From positions 682,001-746,000 of the forward strand of contig NZ_CANMBJ010000001.1 in assembly GCF_947496075.1 (NCBI RefSeq): a stretch of 64,000 nt of DNA, in the 5' to 3' direction. Under the pieces are notes generated by a model. It made no database searches. It was not told the DNA's origin and saw nothing but the letters and a program-made list of their open reading frames with translations. This document shows, one piece after another, positions 63,883 to 64,000 of this stretch (its first letter is position 1; each line of letters opens with the position of its first letter). Made by a program: the position numbers and the translations under genes. The DNA comes from an uncultured Tateyamaria sp. GTDB taxonomy: Bacteria > Pseudomonadota > Alphaproteobacteria > Rhodobacterales > Rhodobacteraceae.

Positions 63883-64000
63883 TTACTCGGCTAGACTGAG
63901 CGCCACGAAACGTGGATCACCCGCCCGACGCACCAGCAACAGAAGCGATTTACGCCCTGCTTCTTTCACGTCATCCAGCCGCGTCTCGAACTCGCCAATG
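63883..64000 (-). CDS. DegP/Do-like serine protease, C-terminal end (5' end outside window)
   Basis: The last 38 residues before a TAA at 63883-63885 read IGEFETRLDDVKEAGR then KSLLLLVRRAGDPRFVALSLAE. This is the end of the second PDZ domain of Do-family periplasmic proteases in Rhodobacterales. The protease domain lies beyond the window. Confidence 0.7.
   Translation of the reverse strand, partial: IGEFETRLDDVKEAGRKSLLLLVRRAGDPRFVALSLAE

Overview
The window is GC-rich alphaproteobacterial chromosome, most like a marine Rhodobacteraceae (Roseobacter-group) genome. Supporting signs are an alphaproteobacterial LexA box (GTTC-N7-GTTC), a CtrA-type box (TTAA-N7-TTAA), a SAM-II riboswitch in front of metZ, an RTX/PA14/Hint secreted protein, FolE2 as the GTP cyclohydrolase, an aa3-type ctaD and small GC-rich intergenic palindromes. 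It is mostly core chromosome: no insertion sequence, integrase, prophage, CRISPR array or rRNA operon was seen. One tRNA-Leu (GAG anticodon) is present.

Layout. 1-4.6 kb: the 3' end of an alpha/beta hydrolase gene, a thiamine-diphosphate enzyme and a small dimeric-barrel protein, then an ABC exporter. 4.7-10.4 kb: tRNA-Leu, a peptidoglycan-binding protein, a DsbA-family oxidoreductase, lipB and the large RTX-Hint protein. 10.7-16.6 kb: ctaD, a membrane-protein gene split by an in-frame stop, a second peptidoglycan-binding protein, a DUF2244 protein, a GatB/YqeY protein and carA. 16.6-23.5 kb: a CtrA-boxed MshEN-glycosyltransferase fusion, a GntR regulator, a HAD nucleotidase, a UbiH-like monooxygenase, a class V aminotransferase and two tandem Lrp regulators facing ilvC. 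23.6-27.8 kb: ilvC, two ArsR-type regulators with their partners, and a drug/metabolite transporter. 27.8-31.1 kb: the folB-folP-glmM run. 31-41.5 kb: a cell-wall hydrolase, a PPDK-like enzyme, the glyQ-DUF6446-gltS-glyS operon and a triad-less trypsin-fold protein. 41.6-48.3 kb: a second TPP enzyme coupled to trkH, a DUF1127 protein, folE2, and metZ with its riboswitch. 48.3-56.5 kb: a hydrolase, a GST, a Popeye-like membrane cNMP-sensor candidate, yciB, an EamA transporter, ftsY, a lytic transglycosylase and an orphan NuoE-NuoF fusion. 56.5-64 kb: an AlkB-like hydroxylase, xseA, purD, a ferredoxin/FG-GAP/small secreted protein operon, a LexA-boxed mini-gene encoding only the DnaE2 C-terminal domain, a lipoprotein and the end of a DegP-like protease.

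Themes. Pterin/folate synthesis is spread over folB, folP and folE2. Envelope and peptidoglycan functions recur: several PG_binding_1 proteins, an SLT enzyme, a SleB-like hydrolase and glmM. The observations I rate highest are the SOS-boxed DnaE2 fragment, the SPOR/PG-binding/pseudo-trypsin fusion, the metZ leader with its mutually exclusive pairings, the covarying GTAAGGCG palindrome family (three copies supply or touch a stop codon), the FolB-amino-acid-kinase fusion and the Popeye-like protein.
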